The position numbers were made by a program, and so were the translations under genes. From assembly GCA_047920935.1 (NCBI GenBank), contig JBLRXD010000042.1:1-21181 (forward strand): a DNA stretch of 21,181 nucleotides, read 5' to 3'. Below, piece by piece: positions 1 through 7,599 of the stretch (positions are counted from its first letter, which is position 1; each line of letters begins with the position of its first letter). The notes below the pieces were generated by a model. It saw only the letters and a program-made list of their open reading frames with translations, was not told the DNA's origin and searched no databases. This DNA comes from UBA7803 sp047920935. GTDB taxonomy: Bacteria > Pseudomonadota > Gammaproteobacteria > Pseudomonadales > Azotimanducaceae.

Positions 1-522
1 ACCATCTGCGTCCGATCGAAATGCTGGGCAGCCGCTCAAGCAGAAGTCGCCGACGTTCTGCAATGCAGCCCCATGGGCGACACCCCGACCCTGTTGGCAT
101 TGACACGCTACGGAAGCTTCAGGTTTCTTCCGGAAAGCACCGCGGTCATGAATCGCCTGGCCGAGTCTGGCTCGCGCAGCAGGTCCCACGCCCGCAAGGC
201 GGAGTTTCAGTTGGGAAGCATTCAGATGGCGCTGGCGGTTGCGAGCAAGTACGGCTACGAGTCCGAGGCCTTCAAGGAGAAGCTTGGGCGCCGCGCCTTG
301 ATGGTGCTGCGTCTATGCGTCCTCGGAAGGGTGCCGGACCTGGCTGATCGAACGATCAGCCACCTTTCCGGGAGAGTTCCCCTGCATCCCCAACACCGCT
401 TGCTCGCGCGCCTGGCGCGCTCACCCGCGGCGGCGAGCATCTACGCCGGCCTCGATGCTTGCGCAATTCGGGTCCGGCGTCACTGGCGGAGAGTTCGCTA
501 CGGGGTTGAATCCTCCGTCTGA
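1..522 (+). CDS. Probable family-2 glycosyltransferase, C-terminal fragment (5' end outside window)
   Basis: The frame is open from base 1 and ends at TGA 520-522, so the start lies upstream of the window. The visible 173 residues contain a stretch beginning MGDTPTLLALTRYGSFRFLP (about residues 25-44), followed by alternating small and polar residues. This resembles the C-terminal part of GT2 glycosyltransferases, where a 'GDxP-L-L--x-G---YLPE--A-YR-H' segment follows the catalytic core. The DXD motif and the nucleotide-binding half are not in the window, so the assignment rests on one segment. It would add a sugar to a lipid-linked EPS intermediate at the cytoplasmic face of the inner membrane. 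It is convergent with the lyase genes that end at 584 and is the only plus-strand gene at this end of the locus. The last 60 residues are Arg-rich and unremarkable. An ATG at 73 also exists but would cut into the family-like segment. Confidence 0.5.
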   Translation, partial: TICVRSKCWAAAQAEVADVLQCSPMGDTPTLLALTRYGSFRFLPESTAVMNRLAESGSRSRSHARKAEFQLGSIQMALAVASKYGYESEAFKEKLGRRALMVLRLCVLGRVPDLADRTISHLSGRVPLHPQHRLLARLARSPAAASIYAGLDACAIRVRRHWRRVRYGVESSV

Positions 523-583
523 GAGGAAGCAGGCTATGTCCGGCTCGGCGCGTGGGTTGCCGTCGCTCCGTCACCCGCTCGCG

Positions 584-2149
584 TCACCACCAGCTGGGCG
601 GGCGAATGTCGGACGGGTCGAGCAGCTGAGATCGCCCCGGCACCATCGCGGATTGACCGCCGGGCCCGCTGAACAAGGCCGGATTGCCGCACTCCGACTC
701 CGGAAGCTTACTGGGGATCACCGAATTGGGGTTCCAGGTATTGGCGTTGCGGTACTGGGTCTCGGTCCAGGTTCCATCTACATTCGAGTAGCTACCGCTC
801 CCGCGGGTGTCATCACCGACGAACGAGGTGCTGTACATCAGATTGTCCGAAAAGATATTGCGGCGGGGGGAATCGACGTACACCGACCCTATGCGGTCGC
901 GCACCTGGATCCATCCGTTGAAGTTGCCGAACACGTTGTATCTCCAGACGTTGTCGCTGGCCTGGCGATAGACGTAGAGGTCGCCGCTTCTGCTGCCTTG
1001 ATGCGGCCTTAATGCATGGCTGCCGTTGGTTCGCTTCGCCTGATAGTTGAATACGAAGTAGTTGCCGGTGCCCGATATCCGGTGGCCGCCGCGACCGCCT
1101 TCCTGCCAGTTGCCGGTGATCAGATTGTTGTCTCCGAGCCGGATGACCATGTAGGTACCGGGGGCGTTCCGCACACAGTTGTTTCTGATGATGTTGCGAC
1201 TGCTCTTGATGGAGATGAGCTCTTCTTCGCCGTTCCAGCCATCGAACAGATTGTTTTCGACGATCATGCCCATGTCGTTGCCGTTGGCGTTGTAGGTTCG
1301 AACGCCGTCGACCGCGTGATACCCCAGGCCAAGGAGAATCGCCTCACGGTCGACCGACGGGTCCGGATCCGCCGGTACGTCGCGAAAGGTATTGTGGTGA
1401 ACGTGAATCCCCATGCTGTTCTTGGTACAGCTGGAAAGTGTGGGATTGCATCGATGGAACCGCATGCCGCGGAACAATCCGCTGAGTACGTTGTTGTCCA
1501 CCTCGAGCCGATCAGCCAGGCCCAAGGAGTTGGTGAGCAGGAACATGCCCTTCGCCGAATTGGAGTGCGCGACGTTGCACGCGATCCGGTTGTCCGGGCC
1601 GTCCACCGTGATGATGCTGCCCGACCCCGGGTTGGTCCACTTGAACCCTGCAATCACGTGCCTCGAACCCTTGACGTGAAAGCGCAGGAAAGAATCGCGG
1701 AACTCCGCACCGTGAAGGCTCTGCGACAGAATGTAGATTGGCGCGCTGGCGGTTCCGTGCCTGGTCAGCGTCTTCAAGCTGGAGCCGCCCGAGTAGCTGC
1801 CGTTCTGCACGACGATCGCCTCTCCAGGTTTTACTGCCGCGTACGCAGTGTCGAACTCGGCGCTGCTGGCGACGGTGTGCACCCTGGGGAAGGACGTCGG
1901 CACGTTGGGGCACATCCCGCCACTGATCTGTACCGGACCATAGCTGGCGTCATTGCGGATGCGGGATGGACATGCCTCCCCTGCGGGATGAGTCGAGTCT
2001 CCAGCCAATGCCGGCGGACAGGGAGCCGCATGCGCCGCGGCCGACCCCAGCAGCGCAAGGACGCTGATCAGTGCCAGTGCGGCCAGGGAAATTGCGTGAA
2101 TCTGCAGCTTTTCAGTCAAGGTGGCGGCCTCCCTTTCGAGTCGCTTCAT
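584..2149 (-). CDS. Secreted polysaccharide lyase, PL6 (chondroitinase B / alginate lyase) family, copy 1
   Basis: The 521-residue protein has an N-terminal signal peptide (hydrophobic core at about 19-42, ending near AHAA) and then one long right-handed beta-helix. PL6 enzymes cleave uronate-containing glycans by beta-elimination with a Lys/Arg pair and calcium. The equivalent residues are visible as Lys315 in EELISIKSS and Arg337 in MVIRLGDNN, in the typical '-EIIS-KSS-N--RNN---(20)--LR-G--N---GN' arrangement. Asn ladders (VENN, IRNN, DNN) fit a beta-helix. It ends in the tail DIRPPSWW, shared with the downstream-coordinate paralogue at 2294-3769. Compared with that copy it has a longer Cys/Pro-rich linker after the signal peptide (about 43-67) and a Gly/Ser-rich insertion near 444-454. 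It probably acts in the periplasm or outside the cell on the polymer made by this locus. Substrate cannot be read from sequence. No strong ribosome site precedes ATG 2149. Confidence 0.85.
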   Translation of the reverse strand: MKRLEREAATLTEKLQIHAISLAALALISVLALLGSAAAHAAPCPPALAGDSTHPAGEACPSRIRNDASYGPVQISGGMCPNVPTSFPRVHTVASSAEFDTAYAAVKPGEAIVVQNGSYSGGSSLKTLTRHGTASAPIYILSQSLHGAEFRDSFLRFHVKGSRHVIAGFKWTNPGSGSIITVDGPDNRIACNVAHSNSAKGMFLLTNSLGLADRLEVDNNVLSGLFRGMRFHRCNPTLSSCTKNSMGIHVHHNTFRDVPADPDPSVDREAILLGLGYHAVDGVRTYNANGNDMGMIVENNLFDGWNGEEELISIKSSRNIIRNNCVRNAPGTYMVIRLGDNNLITGNWQEGGRGGHRISGTGNYFVFNYQAKRTNGSHALRPHQGSRSGDLYVYRQASDNVWRYNVFGNFNGWIQVRDRIGSVYVDSPRRNIFSDNLMYSTSFVGDDTRGSGSYSNVDGTWTETQYRNANTWNPNSVIPSKLPESECGNPALFSGPGGQSAMVPGRSQLLDPSDIRPPSWW

Positions 2150-2161
2150 GATCCGCTGGCG

Positions 2162-2216
2162 GAGAATCGATGACCAACGATCCAGTCACAGTTCGATTCT
2201 CAGCGCAACGATTCTC
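2162..2216. promoter_or_regulatory. Octamer repeats between the two lyase genes (possible operator)
   Basis: The 144-bp gap between the lyases carries CGATTCTC at 2194-2201 and again at 2209-2216 (15-bp period), plus its inverse GAGAATCG at 2162-2169, just upstream of the copy 1 start. Three copies of one octamer in so short a gap could be binding sites for a regulator. It could also be coincidence or the remnant of a local duplication. No convincing -35/-10 pair was found beside them. Confidence 0.3.
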
Positions 2217-2293
2217 TATCTAGCTTCTGACGATCGCAGCGCCAGCTTCAGTCAGGACGAGATCCATCAACCGGCGACGGATCTCATCGGCGG

Positions 2294-3769
2294 TTACCAC
2301 CAACTTGGGGGCCGGATGTCTGCCGACGTCAGCAGCCTCGAGTTGCCTTTTACGACGGCACCCGAGCCCCCTGGCCCGCTGAATAACGCGGCGTTGCCGC
2401 ATTGGGAGGCGGCAAGCGTGCGGCTCACTCGACTGTTGCTCCCCCATTGATTGTTGCTGCGGAATTGGGTTTCTCGCCAAGTGCCGTCGAGATTCGAGTA
2501 GTTATGCTTGAACGTCGTGCTGAACAGGAGATTGTCAGCAAATAAGTTGCCTTTTGGGGCGTCGACGTGGGTGGCCATCCGATTGCGGACCTGCATCCAG
2601 CCATCGAAGTTGGAGAAGACGTTGTATCGCCATACGTTGTTGCTGGCTTGCCTGTATGTGTAGAGGCTGCCGCTCTTGCTGCCCTGATGGGGCCTGAAGG
2701 CGTAGCTTCCACTGGTTTTCTTGGCCTGATAGTTGAAGACGAAATAGTTACCGGTTCCGGAAATCCGGTGAGCGCCGCGGCCGCCCTCCTGCCAGTTGCC
2801 GGTGATCAGGTTGTTGTCTCCCAAGCGCACCACCATGTAGGTATTCGGTGCGTTGCGCACGCAGTTGTTCCTGATGATGTTGCGACTGCTTTTGATTGAG
2901 ATGAGCTCTTCCTCGCCGTTCCAGCCATCGAACAGATTGTTCTCGACGATCATGCCCATGTTGTTGCCGTTGGCGTTGTAGGTTTTGACACCCTCGACCG
3001 CGTGGTACCCCAAACCCAGGAGAATTGCCTCACGGTCGACCGACGGGTCTGAATCCGCCGCCACGTCGCGGAAGGCATTGTGGTGCACGCGGATCCCCAT
3101 GCTGTTTTTCGTACAGCTGGACTGTGTGGGATTACAGCGGTGAAAGCGCATGCCGCGGAACAACCCCCTGAGAACGTTGTTGTCTACCTCGAGCCGATCA
3201 GACCTGCCAATGGAGTTGGTCAGAAGGAACGTGCCTTTAGCCGAGGTTGACCTTGCCACGTTGCACGCGACGCGGTTGTCGGGGCCGTCGACCGTGATGA
3301 TGGTGCTCGAGGTCGGGTTGGTCCACCTGAACCCTGCGATGACGTGCCGTGACCCCTTGACGTGAAAACGCAGGAAAGAGCCGTGAAAGTCGGCGCCGTG
3401 CAGCCCCTGGGAAAGTATGTAGATCGGCGCGCTGGACGTGCCGTTCTTGGAAAGCGTCTTCAGGGTCGAGCCGCCGGAGTAAGTGCCGTTGCGGACGATG
3501 ATCGCTTCTCCCGGCTTGACGGATGCATACGCGGTATCGAAAGCAGCGCTGCTGCTGACCATGTACACCTTGGGAAAGGTGCTGGGAATCTTCGGGCACT
3601 TTCCATCGACGATCTGCGTCGGCCCGTATTGTCTGTCGGCTTGCGCGTGCGCGCCCGCCGACACCAGAAGCATCGCGCCGAACGCCAGCAGGGTCGCCAG
3701 CACCATTGCATGCACGCACTCAGAGTGTCCTTTGATTTCCCACTGCTTAATCAAAGAGATTTGCTCCAT
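2294..3769 (-). CDS. Secreted polysaccharide lyase, PL6 family, copy 2 (tandem paralogue)
   Basis: The 491-residue protein is highly similar to the adjacent 584-2149 product over almost its full length, so this is a tandem gene duplication. It has a charged 20-residue n-region, a hydrophobic core at about 20-40 and a likely signal-peptidase site near AHA-QA. The PL6 catalytic pair is present as Lys293 (ELISIKSS) and Arg315 (MVVRLGDNN). Conserved beta-helix segments include SVDREAILLGLGYHAV and VENNLFDGWNGEEEL. The tail ADIRPPSWW matches copy 1. Most substitutions between copies are conservative and both active sites are intact, so both should be functional. As a secreted lyase beside EPS synthesis genes it could trim, release or remodel the exported polymer. 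Alternative activities in the same fold (alginate, chondroitin or dermatan lyase) cannot be separated. ATG 3769 has only a weak Shine-Dalgarno. Confidence 0.85.
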   Translation of the reverse strand: MEQISLIKQWEIKGHSECVHAMVLATLLAFGAMLLVSAGAHAQADRQYGPTQIVDGKCPKIPSTFPKVYMVSSSAAFDTAYASVKPGEAIIVRNGTYSGGSTLKTLSKNGTSSAPIYILSQGLHGADFHGSFLRFHVKGSRHVIAGFRWTNPTSSTIITVDGPDNRVACNVARSTSAKGTFLLTNSIGRSDRLEVDNNVLRGLFRGMRFHRCNPTQSSCTKNSMGIRVHHNAFRDVAADSDPSVDREAILLGLGYHAVEGVKTYNANGNNMGMIVENNLFDGWNGEEELISIKSSRNIIRNNCVRNAPNTYMVVRLGDNNLITGNWQEGGRGAHRISGTGNYFVFNYQAKKTSGSYAFRPHQGSKSGSLYTYRQASNNVWRYNVFSNFDGWMQVRNRMATHVDAPKGNLFADNLLFSTTFKHNYSNLDGTWRETQFRSNNQWGSNSRVSRTLAASQCGNAALFSGPGGSGAVVKGNSRLLTSADIRPPSWW

Positions 3770-3918
3770 CTGGATTGGGTATTTGCTATCGGCGTTTGCC
3801 TCAGCAGATTATTGTCAGCAAAAATACGTGTATTCCGAAGAACGGGCGAAGGGTAGGCCTTTGGTTCCCCTAAAATCCAGAGTTTTTTTTTGCAAGAAAG
3901 TTGACGTAGGCGATCGAT
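3770..3918 (-). promoter_or_regulatory. AT-rich upstream region of the lyase pair (candidate promoter)
   Basis: This gap is visibly more AT-rich than its surroundings. It contains a 12-bp inverted repeat AATACGTGTATT (3823-3834, arms AATAC/GTATT) and a run of nine T at 3883-3891 (A tract on the minus strand). These are typical of a promoter/operator region for the minus-strand lyases starting at 3769, but I could not identify a -35/-10 pair with good spacing. The homopolymer is about 115 bp upstream of the start codon. Confidence 0.3.
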
Positions 3919-4002
3919 ATGACAAGGAGCAGCACGCATGATCTCCTAGCTACGCTCGAAGACCGCGTGGTGGAGCAAGCGCTGCAGAGACTTCCGCAGT
4001 AG
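3919..4002 (+). CDS. Possible short ORF or gene remnant, 27 codons, unrecognised
   Basis: ATG 3919 to TAG 4000-4002 encodes a Leu/Glu-rich peptide, with a segment DLLATLEDRVVEQALQRL that would form an amphipathic helix. It sits in the 302-bp gap between the lyase start (3769) and the acyltransferase stop (4072). There is no clear ribosome-binding site and no detectable continuation after the stop. It may be a relic of a longer gene or a chance frame. The rest of the gap (4003-4071) shows nothing recognisable. Confidence 0.15.
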   Translation: MTRSSTHDLLATLEDRVVEQALQRLPQ

Positions 4003-4071
4003 CGCAGATTTTCGCCATGCTGGTGCGGCGAGCAAGGGCCGCCGGCATCGCGCTTGCGAGCCGTCAGGCAG

Positions 4072-5022
4072 TCAGCCGTACTCGCCGGCGCGATAAGCTG
4101 GAAAGAAGCTGGAATCCACCGCCTGCTTCGCCAGGTTGGCGTACGCAGGCGGATCCATTACCTTGCCGCACAGATACGCCATGCGGGTCATGTTCGACCA
4201 GCCTTTTTTGAAGCGGGCCAGGCCGTTTGCAGAGCCCTCACTGTCGGGGCCCGCAGCGCCACCCATGTTGATGTAGCGGACCTTGTCGGCGAAGTATTGC
4301 AATGATATCCACCGGGCGGCATAGGAGGCATGCAACTGATAGCCGAGCTCGCTGAAGGCCAGCAGATGGCTTTGGGCGACGTCGCCCTGCAGATACCAAA
4401 GGTCCATGCCCACGGGTTCGCCGTTGTGGGTGGCGCGAAACATCGTCATGCCTGGCACAGCCAACTGTGCGGCGAAGGCCTGCCGCGAAAAGGCCCGGAT
4501 CCCGGTTATGCCGTGACGCCTGGTGAGCGTCGAGTACAGCGATACCCACTCGTCCAGGAAATCGAGCGGACGCTCGATGAGATCTACCTGTACATCCCTC
4601 AGTGCGCGCCGTGCGTGGATCTTGTGATTCTTCGATATGGTCCGCTCCCATAGTGGTTCCGTATCCAACATGAAATGGCTCTTGAACGGGGAAACCCGAT
4701 CGAACGCCTTCGTCAGATCCGACTCGCGGTAGTCACCAGCGGGATCCGCGACCACGGTGACGCTGACGACGTCGCTGCCCAGCTCGCGCAGGTCATCCGC
4801 AAGCAAGCGCCAGTCGCGGCAACACAGCAGCGGATAGGGGCTCATCGCGTCCTGATAAGCGGTTGCCGGGATGTCTCTGATAAGCAACCAGCCGCCGGAT
4901 GCGGACAGGTGCCGAGGCGTGCCGTATTCGGCGAGCGACTCTGCATATTGCGGATGGAAGTAGCCTGTTGGAGCGCTTTGAAATTCGTTCCGAAAGGGAG
5001 CGTGTGAGGTGGCGATAGTCAC
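4072..5022 (-). CDS. FemAB/GNAT-like acyltransferase of the EPS locus
   Basis: The 316-residue protein has the layout of FemAB-like GNAT proteins (the Acetyltransf_6 type often found in EPS and PEP-CTERM-linked clusters). A first alpha/beta half reaches to about 125. A basic stretch follows (SKNHKIHARRA, 130-140), then a GNAT-like core with FRATHNGEPVGMDLWYLQGD (195-214) and AFSELGYQLHASYAARW (222-238). The C-terminal segment GLARFKKGWSN (267-277) is characteristic of the group. It would transfer an acyl or aminoacyl group to an amino sugar or lipid-linked intermediate in the cytoplasm. The aminotransferase in the same block suggests an amino-sugar acceptor, which is inference. The GTG start at 5022 is supported by GGAG eight bases upstream. 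The preceding gap carries one copy of the 48-bp repeat (5100-5147). There is no signal peptide. Confidence 0.65.
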   Translation of the reverse strand: MTIATSHAPFRNEFQSAPTGYFHPQYAESLAEYGTPRHLSASGGWLLIRDIPATAYQDAMSPYPLLCCRDWRLLADDLRELGSDVVSVTVVADPAGDYRESDLTKAFDRVSPFKSHFMLDTEPLWERTISKNHKIHARRALRDVQVDLIERPLDFLDEWVSLYSTLTRRHGITGIRAFSRQAFAAQLAVPGMTMFRATHNGEPVGMDLWYLQGDVAQSHLLAFSELGYQLHASYAARWISLQYFADKVRYINMGGAAGPDSEGSANGLARFKKGWSNMTRMAYLCGKVMDPPAYANLAKQAVDSSFFPAYRAGEYG

Positions 5023-5099
5023 GTGCGGTCTCCGGCGCGAAGGGGGCGCTTTCAGATCGATGGCAGTTGGTTAGTGAGCTTTCTGCTCTCCTGTGCGCA

Positions 5100-5147
5100 G
5101 CCAGAATCCCAGAGGCCGACTCACATGACATTCAACTCCGTTAAAGA
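5100..5147 (-). repeat. 48-bp conserved intergenic element, copy A
   Basis: Aligns without gaps to 8956-9003 with 39 of 48 bases identical by hand count. Read on the minus strand, the conserved blocks are TCTTTAACG, then AATGT--TGTGAG, then CTCTGG-ATTCTGGC. It lies in the 166-bp gap between the flippase stop (5189) and the acyltransferase start (5022), in the same direction as both. Its position ahead of a gene and its preservation suggest a regulator-binding site, promoter or 5' leader. No standard sigma-70 or sigma-54 promoter could be fitted. Confidence 0.6.
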
Positions 5148-5188
5148 AGTCACAGCCGGATCCGGCGATGCTCCGTGCGTGAAGCCGA

Positions 5189-6664
5189 TCAGGCATCCGG
5201 TCCGCTCGCTGCTGTAGCGCCTGATCTGAACCGGTTGACGGTGCCGACGATCATCGACAGGGAGCTTCGGTCGAAACAGACCATGAACGCCGCTCCGGCG
5301 ATGCCCCCGGTAGCCACCCCGCTGATCAGTTGGCCGACCGGAGCGAGCTGCACCATGGTCCCCAGATACGCCGAAACGCCGACAACGGCCGTCATCGCCG
5401 TTATCCTCCCCAGCAGGCGCAACTGCTGCAGGCTGGATATCGACAGGATTCTCTGTGTGAAGAACGTGTTGACGAAGTAGCAGATGACGCAGGTAACCGC
5501 CTCGCCGACGACGATCCAGAAGACCCCGTACGAGAACGTCAGAGCGAGCGCGATGACGAACAACAACCGCTTCACGATCTCCAGAAGCAGAAAGTGGCCG
5601 CTCCTGCCGGTGGCCAGGAGGCAGTTGAGGTTCACGGAGGCAATTGGCTGGAACAGGCCGGCGATGCAGAGCACCTGGAACAGCGGAACCGAAGGCAACC
5701 ATTTCGCCCCGAGGACGGTCTCGAACAGTGGGTGTGCGATGCCGGCGAGCATGCCGAGTGCCGGGAACACCGCGAGGCAACTCGCGTGTAGAGACTTGGC
5801 GAACAGCGCCTGGAAGCGGGCCAAATCGTCCTGCTCCCGGGAGAACGCCGGGAAGGTAAAGCGGCTGAAGATTCTCGTCAGATTGTTGGCCGGGTACTCT
5901 TGATACCGTTTGGCATTTGAGTAGAAGCCGACATCAACGGGCGCGTACACTCTGCCGATCACCATAGCGTAAAAATTATTGAAGAACGCCCCCAGCAGGC
6001 CGGCGATCAGCAGTTTGAAGCCGAACCCGAACATGCTGCGCAATCGGGTTATTGAGAACGCGAGACTCGGCCGCCACTTGCAGAATGCCCAGAGCAACGC
6101 GCTCTGCATGACCCGCATCACGATCATCTGGGCGGCCAGCGCCCACACGCCGGCACCGGAAGCTGCCATGGGTATCGAGACCGCGGCCGCTGCGACTGAG
6201 GCGATGACCGCCGCCTTGGCTCGCGTTCGGAAGTCCAACTGCTTGCGGGTCAGGGCGTCCTGAATCAATCCGATCGACGCGGCCAGCACCACCAGGCTCA
6301 TGACTTTGGTGAGCGGCTCGAGGGCGGGCTCGGCGTAGAACCCGGCAATAAAACCACTGGAAAGATAGATCACCGAGCTGAGGGTTATCCCGACGCCGAG
6401 ATTGAAATAGAAAACCGTGGAGCGATCGATGTCGTCGTCGTCCTGCTTCTGGATCAGCGCGTTGCCGAACCCGCTGTCGGACAGGCTCTGAGCGACAGCC
6501 AGGAACACGGCGAGCATGGCCACCAACCCGAAATCGTGCGGGCTGACGAGGCGAGCGAGGATGATGTAGACGACGAGTTGAATGCCCTGGTGGCTGAACG
6601 TCTCGATCGAAGACCAGAACAGGGCGGTGCGATTCGATATTCTCCGAAGCGGTGACGCTCGCAT
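5189..6664 (-). CDS. Polysaccharide flippase, Wzx/MOP family
   Basis: A 491-residue, very hydrophobic protein with about 12-14 predicted membrane segments, the usual size for MOP-superfamily Wzx/WzxC exporters. The N-terminus (FWSSIETFSHQGIQLVVYII, then LARLVSPHDFGLVAM at about 37-51) is the family's typical opening, with the 'R-L-P-DFG-A' loop after the first helix. It would flip undecaprenyl-linked oligosaccharide repeat units across the inner membrane. The start at 6664 is 19 bp after the rfbA stop, which indicates co-transcription. No matching Wzy polymerase is visible in the window. The C-terminal tail (about 470-491) is polar. The exact sugar unit handled cannot be inferred. Confidence 0.88.
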   Translation of the reverse strand: MRASPLRRISNRTALFWSSIETFSHQGIQLVVYIILARLVSPHDFGLVAMLAVFLAVAQSLSDSGFGNALIQKQDDDDIDRSTVFYFNLGVGITLSSVIYLSSGFIAGFYAEPALEPLTKVMSLVVLAASIGLIQDALTRKQLDFRTRAKAAVIASVAAAAVSIPMAASGAGVWALAAQMIVMRVMQSALLWAFCKWRPSLAFSITRLRSMFGFGFKLLIAGLLGAFFNNFYAMVIGRVYAPVDVGFYSNAKRYQEYPANNLTRIFSRFTFPAFSREQDDLARFQALFAKSLHASCLAVFPALGMLAGIAHPLFETVLGAKWLPSVPLFQVLCIAGLFQPIASVNLNCLLATGRSGHFLLLEIVKRLLFVIALALTFSYGVFWIVVGEAVTCVICYFVNTFFTQRILSISSLQQLRLLGRITAMTAVVGVSAYLGTMVQLAPVGQLISGVATGGIAGAAFMVCFDRSSLSMIVGTVNRFRSGATAASGPDA

Positions 6665-6683
6665 GCCTATAGGGCGGCGAGGG

Positions 6684-7556
6684 TCATGCGGCGCGCACCA
6701 GGCCGAGCAGGTAGTCGCCGTAAGGATGACCGAGGTACTGCCTGCTCAAGCGGCAGATCTGCTCGGCGTCGATGTAGCCAAGGCGAAATGCGATCTCCTC
6801 GGGGCAGGCGATCTTCTGTCCCTGGCGCTTCTCGATTGTGGCGATGAACTGTCCGGCTTCGAGCAGCGATTCGTGTGTCCCGGTATCCAGCCAGGCGAGG
6901 CCCCGACCCAATTGTTTGACGGTAAGATCTCCCGCCTCCAGGTACATGTTGTTGATGCTGGTGATCTCGAGCTCGCCGCGTGCCGATGGCACCACCTCCC
7001 TGGCGAAATCCGTGACGCGGGTGTCGTAGAAGTACAGGCCGGTGATGGCCAGGTTGGTCTGGGGATCCTCAGGCTTCTCGACGATCTCGCGCGGTGTTCC
7101 GTTGTCGTCGACGTACATGATGCCGTAGTCCTGTGGGTTCGCCACGGGATAAGTGAAAACGGTCGCGCCTACCTCCTGCTTAACCGCGCGGCGCATGTCA
7201 TCGACCAATGCGTTGCCGTAAAAGAGGTTGTCGCCGAGAATCAGCGCGGAATTGCTGCCGTTGATGAAATGCTCGCCGACGATGAAGGCGTCAGCAAGTC
7301 CCTTTGGCTCCCGTTGGATGCCGTAGGATATGGAAATGCCCCAGTCTTCGCCGTTGCCGAGGCACTCGACGAAGCGCTGCACGTCTTCGGGAGTGGTGAT
7401 GATCAGAATGTCGCGGATGCCCGCGAGCATCAGCGTGGTCAGTGGGTAGTAGATCATGGGTTTGTCGAACACCGGCAGCAGTTGCTTCGACAGGACGCGG
7501 GTCAGCGGGTACAACCTCGTACCTCGTCCCCCCGCCAGGATGATTCCCTTGGTCAT
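6684..7556 (-). CDS. rfbA: Glucose-1-phosphate thymidylyltransferase (RmlA/RfbA)
   Basis: A full-length 290-residue RmlA that makes dTDP-glucose from glucose-1-phosphate and dTTP. The N-terminal signature is intact: GIILAGGRGTRLYPLT (4-19) with the nucleotide-binding GGRGTR, then SKQLLPVFDKPMIYYPL. Also present are the conserved ALILGDNLFYGN segment, EKPEDPQTN, and GLAWLDTGTHESLLEA near the C-terminus. Start ATG 7556 has a GGA about nine bases upstream and lies 43 bp after the aminotransferase stop. With rfbB it supplies dTDP-4-keto-6-deoxyglucose. The absence of rmlC and rmlD nearby, and the presence of an aminotransferase, argue for an amino-deoxy sugar rather than rhamnose, though rmlC and rmlD could lie elsewhere. 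Confidence 0.96.
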   Translation of the reverse strand: MTKGIILAGGRGTRLYPLTRVLSKQLLPVFDKPMIYYPLTTLMLAGIRDILIITTPEDVQRFVECLGNGEDWGISISYGIQREPKGLADAFIVGEHFINGSNSALILGDNLFYGNALVDDMRRAVKQEVGATVFTYPVANPQDYGIMYVDDNGTPREIVEKPEDPQTNLAITGLYFYDTRVTDFAREVVPSARGELEITSINNMYLEAGDLTVKQLGRGLAWLDTGTHESLLEAGQFIATIEKRQGQKIACPEEIAFRLGYIDAEQICRLSRQYLGHPYGDYLLGLVRAA

Positions 7557-7599
7557 CGTTTTTTTCCATCTTCACGCCACCTCGCTCCCGGCCACAGCG

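Noticed and set aside
3861..3888. Possible third copy of the 48-bp element (minus-strand CTCTGGATTTTAGG)
   Set aside because: Only one short block resembles the element. The TTTAACG and TGTGAG blocks are missing at the expected spacing.
3883..3891. Intrinsic terminator with T9 tract
   Set aside because: The preceding bases form only a weak, imperfect stem (CTTTGG/CCAGAG) and no plus-strand gene ends there.
3919..4002. Short ORF as the beginning of a RadC-like protein
   Set aside because: The helix-like DLLATLEDRVVEQALQRL is suggestive only. It stops after 27 codons with no continuation in any frame.
4793..5131. Minus-strand open frame starting in 48-bp element copy A (MSCESASGILA...)
   Set aside because: It overlaps the acyltransferase gene in another frame. 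Its similarity to the matching frame at 8796-8987 ends with the 48-bp DNA repeat, and the differences do not favour synonymous sites.
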